DNA of 40,674 nt from Hymenobacter elongatus. Lineage in GTDB: Bacteria; Bacteroidota; Bacteroidia; Cytophagales; Hymenobacteraceae. The notes beneath the pieces were generated by a model. The model ran no database searches, was not told the DNA's origin, and saw nothing but the letters and a program-made list of their open reading frames with translations. Position 1 is the stretch's first letter. Each line of letters begins with the position of its first letter. The translations under genes and the position numbers were made by a program. This document shows positions 32,731 to 40,674 of the stretch, piece after piece. Location of the stretch: contig NZ_SRLD01000045.1 in assembly GCF_004745955.1 (NCBI RefSeq), positions 1 through 40,674 of the forward strand, given 5' to 3'.

Positions 32731-34206
32731 ATGACATGGATAAGAAGCAGTGTGCGGCCTGCCTTTCTTTGGCTCCTTCTTGTCTGCTGCGCGCTTTCCT
32801 GGCCATCGGTGGTGGTGGCAGAAAGCGGCAAGAAGCCCGGTGCAGCCGCCCCTAGCGGCTCAACGGCCGTACTATATCTACGCGCCCTGCTCGATACTGC
32901 CGCAGTAGGTCCAGCCGCCACCTACGCCCGGCTGGGGCTGCGGGCCGGCTCCGTGGTGCAGGCGTTTTATGCCCAGCGCAGCTTCGCGCCCGCCTGGACG
33001 CACCCCGACTCGGGCTGGAATGCCCAAGCCACAGCGGCCCTGACGCTGCTTGGCCAGGCCCGGCAGTATGGCCTGCTGCCGGCAGCCTACAGGCTGCCCC
33101 AGCTACAGGCCCTGCCCGATTCACTGCGCCTTTCTTCCAAGTCCAAAGACCAGGCCCTGCAGCTGGCGGGCTTCGAGCTGCGCCTCACCGATGCGCTGGT
33201 GCGCTACGCCGCTCACCTGCGCTACGGCCAGCTGGATGCCCGCACGCTGACAGCAGCGACGCTGGAAGGGGCAGCGGGTCAGGAGGCTACTGCTCTGCTG
33301 GAGCAAGCCCTGGCGGCGGAGAGTTTTGCCCCCGCTTTTCTGCGCTGCCAACCCCGCAGCCGCGCTTACTTGCGCCTTCAGCAGGCCTGGGGCCAGACGC
33401 TTGCCATGCCCGATTCGGTGCCGCATGGTGGCAACGAGGCCGACTTTCGGCGGGTGGCCGTGAATCTGGAGCGGCTGCGCTGGGAAAGCACCACCGCCGA
33501 CACGGCGGAATACGCGCTGGTGAATATCCCCGCCTTTCGTCTCCAGCTGATTCGGGGCGGGCGCGTGGTGCAGACGCACCGCGTGGTGGTGGGCAAGCCC
33601 GAAACCCCCACCCCAACGCTCAACAGCCGGCTTATTGTGTTCGTGACGGCGCCCGACTGGCGCGTGCCCTACAGCATTGCCGTGAACGAAATGCTGCCCC
33701 AGCTGCAGGAAGACCCCAGCTACCTCTACGACAACCACTACCGCCTCTACGACTACCGCAACCGCCTCGTGAACCCCTGGAACGTGCGCTGGCACACGAT
33801 TACGCCCGAAAAATTTCCCTACACCATCAAGCAAACGGCAGGCCGCCACAATGCCTTGGGCAATATCGTGTTCTACTTCCCAAATCAGCACACCGTTTTT
33901 CTGCACGATACGCCGGCCCGCTCCCTGTTTCAGAAGTCGCAGCGGGCCCTGAGCCACGGCTGCGTGCGCGTAGAAAAGCCTCTGGCCCTGGCCGCCTACC
34001 TGTTGCAGCGCGAAAATCAGCAGGCCGCCCTGCCAATCGTCAAGCGCAGCATTGCGCAGCAGGATAAATGCCGCTTCGACCTGGCGCGGGGCCTGCCCAT
34101 CCAGATTCGCTACTACACCTGTGAGGCTGACAATGGCCGCCTGCGGTTCTACGCCGACGTGTATTGCCAGGACGAGCCTATTCTGGCCGCTTTATTGGAC
34201 CAATAG
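32731..34206 (+). CDS. L,D-transpeptidase (YcbB-like) with YkuD domain
   Basis: The 491 residues from the ATG at 32731 begin with a signal peptide (to ~residue 30). A helical scaffold and peptidoglycan-binding-like region (~55-250) follows, then the catalytic YkuD domain (~265-420) with HDTPARSLF and SHGCVRVE (His409, Cys411). Such enzymes form 3-3 cross-links in peptidoglycan or attach proteins. The frame is open to 32629, but the added N-terminus would bury the signal peptide. The length fits the YcbB group. A family B hairpin element follows the stop codon. Confidence 0.93.
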   Translation: MTWIRSSVRPAFLWLLLVCCALSWPSVVVAESGKKPGAAAPSGSTAVLYLRALLDTAAVGPAATYARLGLRAGSVVQAFYAQRSFAPAWTHPDSGWNAQATAALTLLGQARQYGLLPAAYRLPQLQALPDSLRLSSKSKDQALQLAGFELRLTDALVRYAAHLRYGQLDARTLTAATLEGAAGQEATALLEQALAAESFAPAFLRCQPRSRAYLRLQQAWGQTLAMPDSVPHGGNEADFRRVAVNLERLRWESTTADTAEYALVNIPAFRLQLIRGGRVVQTHRVVVGKPETPTPTLNSRLIVFVTAPDWRVPYSIAVNEMLPQLQEDPSYLYDNHYRLYDYRNRLVNPWNVRWHTITPEKFPYTIKQTAGRHNALGNIVFYFPNQHTVFLHDTPARSLFQKSQRALSHGCVRVEKPLALAAYLLQRENQQAALPIVKRSIAQQDKCRFDLARGLPIQIRYYTCEADNGRLRFYADVYCQDEPILAALLDQ

Positions 34207-34240
34207 CTCTGGTCCGGTTAACACCTGCCGAAATCTGCTA

Positions 34241-34416
34241 CTAGGGCGTGTGGACAGTAATCGAAAAAGCAGTCCTGAATGCTTTGTGAACGTCCTGTCG
34301 AGCAACGCGAGACATCTCGCGTGCGGACGTATGAGTAGTCATCCAACGACTCTACGTGAGATGTCTCGCGTTGCTCGACGTGATGTTCTTTATTCTTAAC
34401 TGTCCACACCGCCTAG
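34241..34416. repeat. Dispersed hairpin element, family B
   Basis: A 176-base element with inverted ends CTAGGGCGTGTGGACAGT (34241-34258) and ACTGTCCACACCGCCTAG (34399-34416). Stem arms are 34297-34322 and 34354-34379 (26 bases, one mismatch). As in family A, each arm is a palindrome in itself: CGCGAGA-CA-TCTCGCG. It is 34 bases after the L,D-transpeptidase stop and may end that transcript. The outer ends differ from family A, so it is a separate family with the same plan. Confidence 0.8.
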
Positions 34417-34906
34417 CACAGGGGTGCTCTTAGCCACGCTTGCGGCTGAATTCCTGCTACTGCTGCCAACGTGCCGGTGCTCTGCTCGCAATTGCTCGGT
34501 ACACCAGCCGGGACTCTTCGCTGAGGGCCGCGAAGCCCACCGATATTACACGGCTCAATACAGCGTTAAATCTGCAATAGCAGCGGTTTGTCCCGATAAA
34601 AATGGGGTTGGTGTAATAAACTTTCCTTTGCTGGGCCGGCTACCTACTTTTCCACAGTCAATTGGATTCTACACCACCTATCGGGGGCCGCAGCACAGCG
34701 GTGAACCGGTGTTCCGTCGGCACTCCATCGTGCCTGCCTACTGCCGCCCGACGCTTGCCGCCCCCGCCGTGTATGTGTGAGAATGAAGGATTGGTTTGGA
34801 AAGGAAATAAAAAAAAGCACCTAATAGGGTGCTTTTTTTTGTGGGGCGACGTGTAGGAATCAGTTGATTGATAGGTGCGTTTCCTGGCAAAAATCGCCCA
34901 ACGAAG
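34417..34906. other. Gene-free stretch between hairpin element and GH30 remnant
   Basis: About 490 bases with no recognisable protein. The one longer frame (34424-34780, plus) has no family signature and overlaps nothing conserved. The region ends with a terminator at 34811-34840. Together with the pseudogene to its right it looks like decayed DNA. Confidence 0.45.
34811..34840. terminator. Bidirectional intrinsic terminator
   Basis: AAAAAAGCACC (34811-34821) pairs with GGTGCTTTTTT (34829-34839), giving A/T-runs on both sides. It may once have ended the GH30 gene (minus strand, stop at 34907). Confidence 0.8.
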
Positions 34907-35317
34907 TTAGCTGATCACGAGCGTCCTGCTGGAGTGGGCCTGGCTGGTGGTAGTGGTAGCCTGTCCCCGCAGCCAGAGCTGAAACTGCTGGTTTTTGTCG
35001 CTGTCGTTCATGCCTCCCACCGCAATTTTGCCATCGGGTTTCAAGTAGTCCGTGGTGCTTAAATGGTTGCGGTTAGAAGCGCTGATGATGCGCCCCGCCC
35101 CGGGGCGGATGAACTTGGAAAAGTGGCCGAGGTAGTCCCGGAGAAAGTCGCGCTCCTCGGTGGCCGTAAACCCGCACGATTTCCAGCGCTGCTTGGTCAT
35201 GGGCTCGTTTTGGACGCTCAGGCCCCACACGGGGATGCTCTGGCGCTCAGATTCCGGAATAAACTTCACGTAGTAGTTGGCTCAGGCATGGCGGTACTGA
35301 GCCAGCAGCTTGCTGCC
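34907..35317 (-). pseudogene. GH30 (glucosylceramidase-like) glycoside hydrolase remnant
   Basis: The frame reads KLLAQYRHA-stop-ANYYVKFIPESE, then IPVWGLSVQNEPM, then ERDFLRDYLG fused directly to HFSKFIRPGAGRIISASNRN and the C-terminal DGKIAVGGMNDSDKNQQFQL. These are recognisable GH30 blocks: the acid/base NEP strand, and the C-terminal 'GHFSKFIRPGAKR' beta-sandwich. The part between, including the nucleophile, is gone in frame, about 200 residues by comparison with the family. A TGA at 35282-35284 interrupts the frame, and homology ends near 35317. It is a dead gene with 5' truncation, internal deletion and nonsense codon. Confidence 0.82.
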
Positions 35318-35708
35318 GCGCAGCAGCTATCTGCTGCTGGTGGCTGCTTTCGTGGGTATCCAACATGCGCAGCTCCACCTCGGGGTGAAAGCCCAACTCG
35401 CGTTGCAGCCCCGCCAGCCCAGGAATCAGTAGCAGCGGCCACAGGAGCAAAAAGCGGAAGAGATGTTGGGTCACCCTAGTGGCAGCGTAGGCCCAGCGTT
35501 GGGGAACGGCGCTACCAACTATACACGCTTGGGGGGAGTTGCGTTTCTGGCTGCGTGGCTTCCCTACTACTGGCTAGGTGCTGCCATGGGTGGCGCTAAG
35601 GGCATAGTGGGCGTTCGGCTTTTCAACTACCAGCTACTGCCCAAACAGCAACTTAAGTGGGCCAGAGTTGCTATTCTGGCAAATCCTCACTGTGTGGGCG
35701 CATTTTGC
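35318..35708. other. Unrecognised, probably decayed sequence
   Basis: There is no intact gene. On the minus strand a frame near 35350-35460 encodes a hydrophobic stretch (LFRFLLLWPLLLIPGLAGLQ) that could be a fragment of a membrane protein, but stops surround it. It borders the broken GH30 gene, so the two are probably parts of one rearranged region. Nothing else is seen. Confidence 0.35.
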
Positions 35709-36446
35709 TCAGCGGTTTGCGGGGCCTTCCAGCCGGTTGGCATCGTCGTACAGGGGCATGTCTCCCAACAAGCGCCCACGCATCTTGCGCCGCCAAAACT
35801 CGCCCAACGCCGGACATTCGGCCAAGGCGTGCACTACGGCTAGCTCCTCACGCCGCTCGTACTTCACGCTGTTGACCAGCGTAAGGGGCCATTCGGAATA
35901 CAGTCGCTCCGTTAGCTCTAGCGTGTCGGTGGGGGCCACCAGGCCGGGCTGCAGCACGCGCATATACCAGCCTGTCCGGCCCGAGTCCTGAAGCCACTTG
36001 GGCAGCAGCGGCAGCTGCCAGCGGCGGCCCAGCTTGTAGCAGGGCGAGCGGGGCTGGGAAATCTGCACCACGGCTTCCCCGAAGCTGAACACGTCGCCCA
36101 GGCACACGTCCTGCTCGCGCCACTCACCGGCCAGAGTCAGGTTTTCGCCGAAGCTGCCGGGCGGCAGCGGCCGGCCCAGGCGCTCGGCCCAGTGGTGGTA
36201 ATGTACGCCCGGGTACACACACAGTGACTGGTCGAGGCCGCCGTGGTTTTTCTGGTCGGCCTGGGCATCGCCGGCCAAGTTCAGGGTGTCCAGCCACACC
36301 GGTCCGGTTATTTCAGCCTTGCGAATAGACGAAACCCATAGGCGGCCCGGCGGCTCGGTTGCTGCATCACCGCCGAAGGTTTCAGGTTGGCCCACCCGGA
36401 TGGATGCCAACGGCAGCGACAGGGAAACAGGGCGCACGGTCATCAT
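35709..36446 (-). CDS. MOSC domain protein (YiiM-like)
   Basis: The 245 residues from the ATG at 36446 carry the MOSC pattern: DQKNHGGLDQSLCVYP, PPGSFGENLTLAG, and the conserved Cys in ISQPRSPCYKLG. MOSC domains bind molybdenum cofactor or sulfur; YiiM-like members reduce N-hydroxylated compounds. A longer frame to 36476 adds only ten residues. Single gene next to the decayed region, itself intact. Confidence 0.93.
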   Translation of the reverse strand: MMTVRPVSLSLPLASIRVGQPETFGGDAATEPPGRLWVSSIRKAEITGPVWLDTLNLAGDAQADQKNHGGLDQSLCVYPGVHYHHWAERLGRPLPPGSFGENLTLAGEWREQDVCLGDVFSFGEAVVQISQPRSPCYKLGRRWQLPLLPKWLQDSGRTGWYMRVLQPGLVAPTDTLELTERLYSEWPLTLVNSVKYERREELAVVHALAECPALGEFWRRKMRGRLLGDMPLYDDANRLEGPANR

Positions 36447-36704
36447 AGCTGCAAGAATAAAGAAAGCCCGGTGCATGGGACGCGGCTCACTTCAAAGCGA
36501 GTTACGTTGCTTCCCAAACAGCACATTGATTAGTACCGAAAAAGCCCGCCGATACTACCAGCGCCGGCCGTGCTAGGGCCGTTGCAGTAACTCAACAAGA
36601 GCGAAACTGGTGCTATTCAACGGTTTTATTTGAATAAGCTTCACTGCCGAGCAGTAACGCGGCAAGCGTGCAAGGGTAGCGTTAACGTGCCTATCAACCA
36701 CTTT

Positions 36705-36848
36705 AAAGCGGTTTCGAGGTCAATGGTTAGTAGCGCGAACTTTGTCGTTCTCGTCGCCGCGCCATTCGCAGTCGTTCTATCGGCGCGGCGACGAGAACGA
36801 CAAAGTTCGCGCTACTGCTGTCCCGTACACGGAATCCGAAACAGCTCT
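36705..36848 (-). repeat. Dispersed hairpin element, family A, copy 3 (inverted)
   Basis: A 144-base element, same length as copy 2 but in reverse orientation. Arms 36729-36763 and 36782-36816 are perfect over 35 bases around an 18-base loop. The loop is the reverse complement of copy 2's loop with few changes, and outer flanks match too. The stem differs from copy 2 in both arms together (TTTGTCGTTCTCGTC against TTTGTAGTTCGCGTC), so pairing is kept. Confidence 0.88.
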
Positions 36849-36976
36849 AGGGGCTTCAATAGCTCAGAATACCTCTGTTTCATTGCTGGGCCTTCGTCAC
36901 CGATGATACAGATCATTCTACCGCAGGTAGGGCATTGCGGTTTGGCTACGTTTATAAATCAGTGCTCCGGCCAATA

Positions 36977-37014
36977 GAAAAGCAACAGGGCACCCGGTTA
37001 GGAGTGCCCTGTTG
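36977..37014 (-). terminator. Intrinsic terminator of the astacin-type gene
   Basis: CAACAGGGCAC (36983-36993) pairs with GTGCCCTGTTG (37004-37014), with a short T-run on the minus strand (36977-36981). It lies 67 bases after the stop. Confidence 0.8.
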
Positions 37015-37081
37015 TGAAAAGAAACAAGAGCCCTGACGCGGACGTCGTAAGCCACCCACGTCAGGCTTGAGAAGCCTGAGC

Positions 37082-37927
37082 TTAGTACATGATGTCGATA
37101 CCCGATTTGTCGCCGACGGACAGGCCGTTGCGCTGGATATTGAAGGTGGAGCCATCCTTTTTCGTGATGGTAGGCTGGCCGTTCGAAGAGAACGAGAACG
37201 AGCCGTACATCATGATGGAGCCGAAATCCAAAGCGCCAAAGTCGGTGCCGGTGTAGCCCGAAGCGCTGTACTTGGAGAAGTTGTTGGCGTAGCCCGACTG
37301 GATATTCTGGGTGAGGATGTTTACGAAAGTATCCCGGTCGTTGCGGGTTTGCTCGTGGAACAGGCCAACGGCGTGGCCAATTTCATGAATCGTGTTGCCG
37401 GTAGAGCAACCCGAAGCCAGGTTGATATACTGACGGCCCCCAATCATACCGATGTTGGACGAGCAGCCCGAACCCACCTGGAACGTAACGTAGCTCGACT
37501 GTGTAGTGCGCCGCACGAAACGCACGGGCGTGTTGGCCTGCCAATGGGCAATGGCGTCGGTCACGCGGGCTTGGTTGGGCAGGTTGGCGTCAATGGTGTA
37601 ATACACCACGGCGCTCGGCCATTTGCCGGTGTTGCGACCAGCGCTTTCGGTCTGGGCGCGCTCCGAGCGTACTTGCTCCTGGGTCAGCAGGATATCACCC
37701 TCAAATACGTTTTCACCGTTGATTTGCTGATAGGCAATCGACTCTCCACCGAATTTACCGGCCAGAGTAGTACCAGTCTGGCTTGGGTAAGCCTCTTCTA
37801 CTTTCGCATCCTGCTTAGCGGCCGAGCCAGTTGGAACAGCTGCTTCTTGCTCTTTAGAGCACCCCGTCAATGAGGCGATTCCAACACTGGCCAGGAGTGC
37901 GAGAATAGGGAAGGTCGTTTTCTTCAT
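37082..37927 (-). CDS. Astacin-type (M12A) zinc metalloprotease, lipoprotein
   Basis: The 281 residues start with a lipoprotein signal and lipobox LTGC (Cys23). A pro-segment-like part (~24-98) precedes the catalytic domain. The zinc site HEIGHAVGLFHEQ (H181, E182, H185, H191) and Met-turn SIMMYG (237-242) are complete. The protein should be a lipid-anchored protease in the periplasm or at the surface. Upstream TTTATTTG on the minus strand near 37965 differs by one base from the -7 consensus. Single gene with terminator. Confidence 0.94.
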   Translation of the reverse strand: MKKTTFPILALLASVGIASLTGCSKEQEAAVPTGSAAKQDAKVEEAYPSQTGTTLAGKFGGESIAYQQINGENVFEGDILLTQEQVRSERAQTESAGRNTGKWPSAVVYYTIDANLPNQARVTDAIAHWQANTPVRFVRRTTQSSYVTFQVGSGCSSNIGMIGGRQYINLASGCSTGNTIHEIGHAVGLFHEQTRNDRDTFVNILTQNIQSGYANNFSKYSASGYTGTDFGALDFGSIMMYGSFSFSSNGQPTITKKDGSTFNIQRNGLSVGDKSGIDIMY

Positions 37928-38155
37928 ACAGACTTAGAATGTGGTTTGGTTGGATTGGGGATTTGGCAAATAAAGGGATAGTATGGCTATGTAACTAGAA
38001 AAATATTGTGGCATTCGTTAAAATTACCTCAACAAAGCGTCCATTTCCTTGTATTGGCTAGCTGCGTAAACAACTATTCGGAAAAAAGTACAGCGGTTGT
38101 CACTTCTCGAGGCTACCAGTAGATAAACCGCTATAAGTATTTTGCCTATTGTGCC

Positions 38156-38455
38156 TTATGCCTGGAACAACTTCTTATCGGCCCAAAAAGTGCCGAACGG
38201 CACCACCGATACTACCAGCGCCAGCAGCGCCTTGCCCCACGACCAGCTACGGGCAATGCTGACCTGAATAACAAGCAGCACATAGAGCACGAAAAGAACC
38301 CCGTGCGCCATACCCACCAGACGCACTGCCTCCGGCTGCCCGGCCAGATACTTAAGCGGCATCGCAATACCCAGCAACACCAGGAAGGAGACGCCTTCCA
38401 AAAAACCAACGGTCCGTAGACGGCCCAGCGAGGTCCGCAGCAAAGAAGCAAGCAT
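38156..38455 (-). CDS. DUF3817 membrane protein
   Basis: The 99 residues have three hydrophobic segments and the family pattern LRTVGFLEGVSFLVLLGIAMPLKY, then VRLVGMAHGVLFVLYV and a final TFWADKKLF. DUF3817 proteins are small integral membrane proteins of unknown function, common in Bacteroidota and Actinobacteria. Single gene. The ~210-base gap to 38667 is GC-rich and holds nothing recognisable. Confidence 0.9.
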   Translation of the reverse strand: MLASLLRTSLGRLRTVGFLEGVSFLVLLGIAMPLKYLAGQPEAVRLVGMAHGVLFVLYVLLVIQVSIARSWSWGKALLALVVSVVPFGTFWADKKLFQA

Positions 38456-38666
38456 AGCGCGAAAATGAAAGTGAGTGAGGCCGCAAGGTACGGCCGGGCC
38501 GGCCAGTAGGCTGCGGCCCGCTCCCGCTTAGCTGGCCTGGCCCTCGCAGCCTAGCGCAACGCTCGTAGTTTGGGGCTTACTGGGGGCCGCCGCCGCAAGC
38601 TCAACCTAACTTCCGGCGGCGGCCTACCGTAAGCCTGACAGAGATTCACTTTATTCTGTCCTGACT

Positions 38667-39383
38667 ATGAGCCAAAACCAAAAATCATCCCGCACCGGCC
38701 GCATGGCCCCCGACCAGCCCACATTTGCCCGCTCTGCTTCTGCTCAAACCAGCTCCGACTATGCTGCTGCCAACGGCTCCCTGCTTGATAAAGCAGCCAA
38801 ATGGGTCAACAAGGGCAGCGTATCGGATCTGCTCGGTCGACTCACTACAACCCAGAAAGTCGTGGGCGGGGCGTTGCTGCTGGTCGGCGTTGGCTCCCTG
38901 CTCCAGGGCAGCAAAGCTGGGAAAGCCAGTGCCGGCACTACCAGCGGCTCCCAGGCCGATACGCTCAACGAGCTGCTCTACTTCGTGAATGACCGGATAG
39001 AAGGCTACCAACGCGCCGCGAGTGAAAGCAAAGATGCCGAGCTGACGGGCTACTACAAGCAGCTGGTGAGCCAGAGTCAGCAGTTTGCCAACGAGCTAAA
39101 CGGCTACCTGCGCCAGCAGGGCAAGGAGCGCCAGACCAGCACCACCCTCAAAGGCAAGGCCTACCGCGGCTGGATGGATGCCAAGGCGCTGCTCACCGGC
39201 TTCGACGAAAAGGCTATTCTGGGCTCCAACGTCTACGGCGAAGAGTGGGCCCTGAAAGCTTACCAGGATGCCCTCGACGACCATACCCTCAGCGGCACGC
39301 TACGCCAAGCCGTGGAACGCCAGTATGCGCAGTCGCAGAAAACCTACCGGGAGCTACAGAAGCTGGAAGCCAAGCAGCAGTAG
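38667..39383 (+). CDS. PA2169-family four-helix-bundle protein (DUF2383) with N-terminal extension
   Basis: The 238 residues: a polar Ser/Gln-rich start (1-35), one hydrophobic segment (KVVGGALLLVGVGSLLQG, 64-81), and the ferritin-like PA2169/DUF2383 four-helix domain (~96-238; LNELLYFVNDRIEGYQRA, NVYGEEWALKAYQDAL). Family members are often stress-induced; function is unknown. Most relatives consist of the helical domain only, so the membrane-associated extension is a difference. It has a strong terminator. Confidence 0.9.
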   Translation: MSQNQKSSRTGRMAPDQPTFARSASAQTSSDYAAANGSLLDKAAKWVNKGSVSDLLGRLTTTQKVVGGALLLVGVGSLLQGSKAGKASAGTTSGSQADTLNELLYFVNDRIEGYQRAASESKDAELTGYYKQLVSQSQQFANELNGYLRQQGKERQTSTTLKGKAYRGWMDAKALLTGFDEKAILGSNVYGEEWALKAYQDALDDHTLSGTLRQAVERQYAQSQKTYRELQKLEAKQQ

Positions 39384-39404
39384 CAACTACCCGCTACTGA
39401 GCAC

Positions 39405-39451
39405 AAAAGCCCCGCCGTAATGACCCGCTGGTCATTGTGACGGGGCTTTTT
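39405..39451 (+). terminator. Intrinsic terminator of the PA2169-family gene
   Basis: AAAAGCCCCG (39405-39414) pairs with CGGGGCTTTT (39441-39450), extended by AATGACC/GGTCATT (39419-39425, 39430-39436). A T-run ends it; the A-run on the left could also allow minus-strand termination. Confidence 0.9.
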
Positions 39452-40146
39452 GGTGCCAGGCGACAGTAGTGCAGCAGCATGTGTAGCGGGTCGGTCGACG
39501 CTTTTGGGGGAGCCGGGCCGGTGGAGGGCGGCGGCTGCACTATGGCTTGGACTTCTGTGTTCAAGCTGATATTGTATAAGCTTAATAGAATCAAATGCTT
39601 ATACATCCTCTGATGTATAAAGCCACTGTCAATGACAAAAGTATCATAGAACCAAGGAACGAGCCTCTTGCACCCTGAGCTAACTATTTAGGCATACGAC
39701 GGCAAAGAAAAATAAAGAGAAAATGGGAACACATTGACAATGCAGAAAGGCATCCAGTGGCATATCTTTTTTGTAGCATGTGCTGGCGCAAGTTCAGTGC
39801 ATCGTATCTCGTGCCGGTTCATGAAAGTGAGCTGTGCCTCTACAGTCAGAACGATAACGCCACCCGTATTGCTCTGATTAGTGCGTTGCAGTGTTGCGAG
39901 AATGAGGTATAACCCCACGCCAAAGCGATTTGTCAAATGAAAGGTACATATTGCGCCTCGCTCTATCCTAATTAAGTAGTGTCGAAGGATTTCCATGTGA
40001 AGCTTGCTGTAGAATAAAGCAACTTCGCTTTTTTAATTCCTTCAACATAATCTTATATCTATTGCTTCTAGGAATATTCATTTATACAAGTACGGTATCT
40101 GTGCCTGTATAAATGAACTGTATGTTTAAATTTAATTTCTGATAAA
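39452..40146. other. AT-rich gap before the interrupted lipoprotein gene
   Basis: About 700 bases, much more AT-rich than the DNA to the left. A 102-codon minus frame at 39688-39996 has no recognisable content. Inverted pairs lie at 39574-39581/39597-39604 (GTATAAGC/GCTTATAC) and 40077-40087/40107-40117 (TTCATTTATAC/GTATAAATGAA). The second is 30 bases before the lipoprotein ATG and may be a leader structure or operator. Confidence 0.45.
40077..40117. promoter_or_regulatory. Inverted repeat upstream of the lipoprotein gene
   Basis: Perfect 11-base arms TTCATTTATAC and GTATAAATGAA flank 19 bases. Its position 30 bases before the ATG suggests a mRNA leader hairpin or a regulator site. There is no T-run, so not a terminator. 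Confidence 0.35.
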
Positions 40147-40552
40147 ATGAATCCAATGTTTGTTTTGCGTCGATGCACTGTGGCTTTTATTCTGCTACTT
40201 GGTGTGATATATGGTTTAGTTAGTTGTGATAAAGCTGAGGTGTACGGCCTAGTTAAAACAGAAGATAGTCCGTCTGATATAGTGCGAAATAGGTTTTATG
40301 AAATGGATTATGGTAGAAAACTAGTTCAGAGATTCAGTGACACAACAAAGCTATATTGGGAGCCACAATGGCGGAATTCTTATGATAAGATAGACAAACA
40401 AGGAATATTATACAGCTATGTTCCATTATTGCCAAAACTTCGTGTTAATAAAAATCTTCGATGGGATGATAGAGTCGATATAATTGGTGTGAGAAAATTT
40501 ATTATAGTTGAGCACAGGGGTAAAGAATTGTCGTATAATATTGCTACTTATA
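40147..40552 (+). pseudogene. Lipoprotein gene interrupted by the insertion sequence
   Basis: The ATG at 40147 opens a frame with a lipoprotein signal (hydrophobic stretch, lipobox LVSC, Cys near residue 27) and ~110 more residues, including LYWEPQWRNSYDK and GILYSYVPLLP. At ~40550 it enters the IS end and continues without stop to the window edge, now reading IS DNA antisense. The phrase 'W..A/S......G..Y.YVPL' recalls secreted Bacteroidota hypothetical proteins, but I cannot name a family. The 3' part should lie beyond the IS copy. TA at 40551-40552 would be the target site. Confidence 0.75.
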
Positions 40553-40674
40553 GCAGATTCGTGAACCATGTATCCTTATCGTTTGCCGGCTTGTGTGTGA
40601 TAGCCGCAGTGGTCAAACCAGTTCCGGGCGTCCCGGCTGGTAATGCAGTCGATAGCCTGAGAGAGGGCCTGTTT
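40548..40674 (-). mobile_element. Right end of an IS630-type insertion sequence (right contig end)
   Basis: This is the exact reverse complement of bases 1-127. It contains the transposase C-terminus and IS end next to the interrupted lipoprotein gene. The two IS ends thus both point their transposase 3' ends into the window. Confidence 0.85.
40576..40674 (-). pseudogene. IS630-family transposase, C-terminal fragment (cut by window edge)
   Basis: It is identical to the fragment at 1-99: 32 residues ending ...GYHTQAGKR and a TAA at 40576-40578 read on the minus strand. Partial because the sequence ends here. Confidence 0.8.

Larger units (their letters stand above)
36447..37081. other. Gap between MOSC and astacin genes
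   Basis: About 635 bases without a plausible gene. It contains copy 3 of hairpin family A (36705-36848) and the terminator of the astacin gene (36977-37014). The first ~250 bases hold the MOSC promoter region; nothing else recognisable. Confidence 0.5.

Noticed and set aside
34424..34780. 118-codon plus-strand frame downstream of the family B hairpin
   Set aside because: No domain or signal sequence of a known type; adjacent DNA is decayed.
39688..39996. 102-codon minus-strand frame in the AT-rich right flank
   Set aside because: No recognisable domain, no ribosome site and random-looking composition; no support beyond being open.
1..40674. Whole window as a composite transposon with the peptide locus as cargo
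   Set aside because: The central 30 kb consists of housekeeping-type genes, and exact 127-base sharing is better explained by assembly breaks at a multi-copy IS.

Overview
The window looks like one assembled contig of a Bacteroidota bacterium of the Cytophagales, most likely Hymenobacter or a close relative. The signs are a type IX secretion (T9SS) C-terminal sorting domain, a Bacteroidota-type OmpA with thrombospondin type 3 repeats, a PA2169-family protein, a TAnnTTTG-like -7 box, and a GC-rich core. Genus placement is inference from protein style; there is no rRNA gene and I saw no tRNA. Both ends are the same 127 bases in opposite orientation and carry the last 32 codons of an IS630-type transposase. 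The contig therefore stops inside two copies of one insertion sequence. The right copy interrupts a lipoprotein gene.

Positions 1-9940 are visibly poorer in GC than the middle (one hand-counted line at 7201 has 27 G/C in 60; one at 25021 has 42 in 60). They hold a peptide-natural-product locus: a 61-residue Cys-rich precursor with a Bacteroidota double-glycine-type leader (687-872), a GT-A-like protein with DxD (996-2630), a C39-like/VKOR/DsbA-like fusion (2682-4316), a TlpA-type thioredoxin (4649-6109), and, divergently, a C39-peptidase ABC exporter (6318-8630) with its HlyD partner (8632-9936). The parts list (leader peptide with six Cys, candidate glycosyltransferase, dedicated disulfide machinery, peptidase-exporter) matches that of Firmicutes glycocins such as sublancin, rebuilt for a Gram-negative envelope. 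This is the most interesting system in the window.

Positions 10000-39400 are ordinary chromosome: an S9 peptidase, OmpA/TSP3, an MBL-fold lipoprotein, a pirin-nitroreductase-pirin operon behind a 22-bp palindrome, a T9SS-exported serine hydrolase, GluQ-RS, endonuclease V, a GT87-like membrane protein facing two overlapping DUF1990 genes, a GT39-like protein, a zinc alcohol dehydrogenase, a second serine hydrolase, cytochrome b561, an aminotransferase, a DinB protein, an L,D-transpeptidase, a GH30 pseudogene, a MOSC protein, an astacin-type protease, DUF3817 and PA2169. Many genes end in clear intrinsic terminators.

Dispersed hairpin elements lie between genes: three copies of one family (275-392, 15983-16126, 36705-36848) and one member of a second (34241-34416). 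Both have the same plan, conserved outer ends around a long stem whose arms are themselves near-palindromes, and in the first family the stem sequence changes between copies while pairing is kept.
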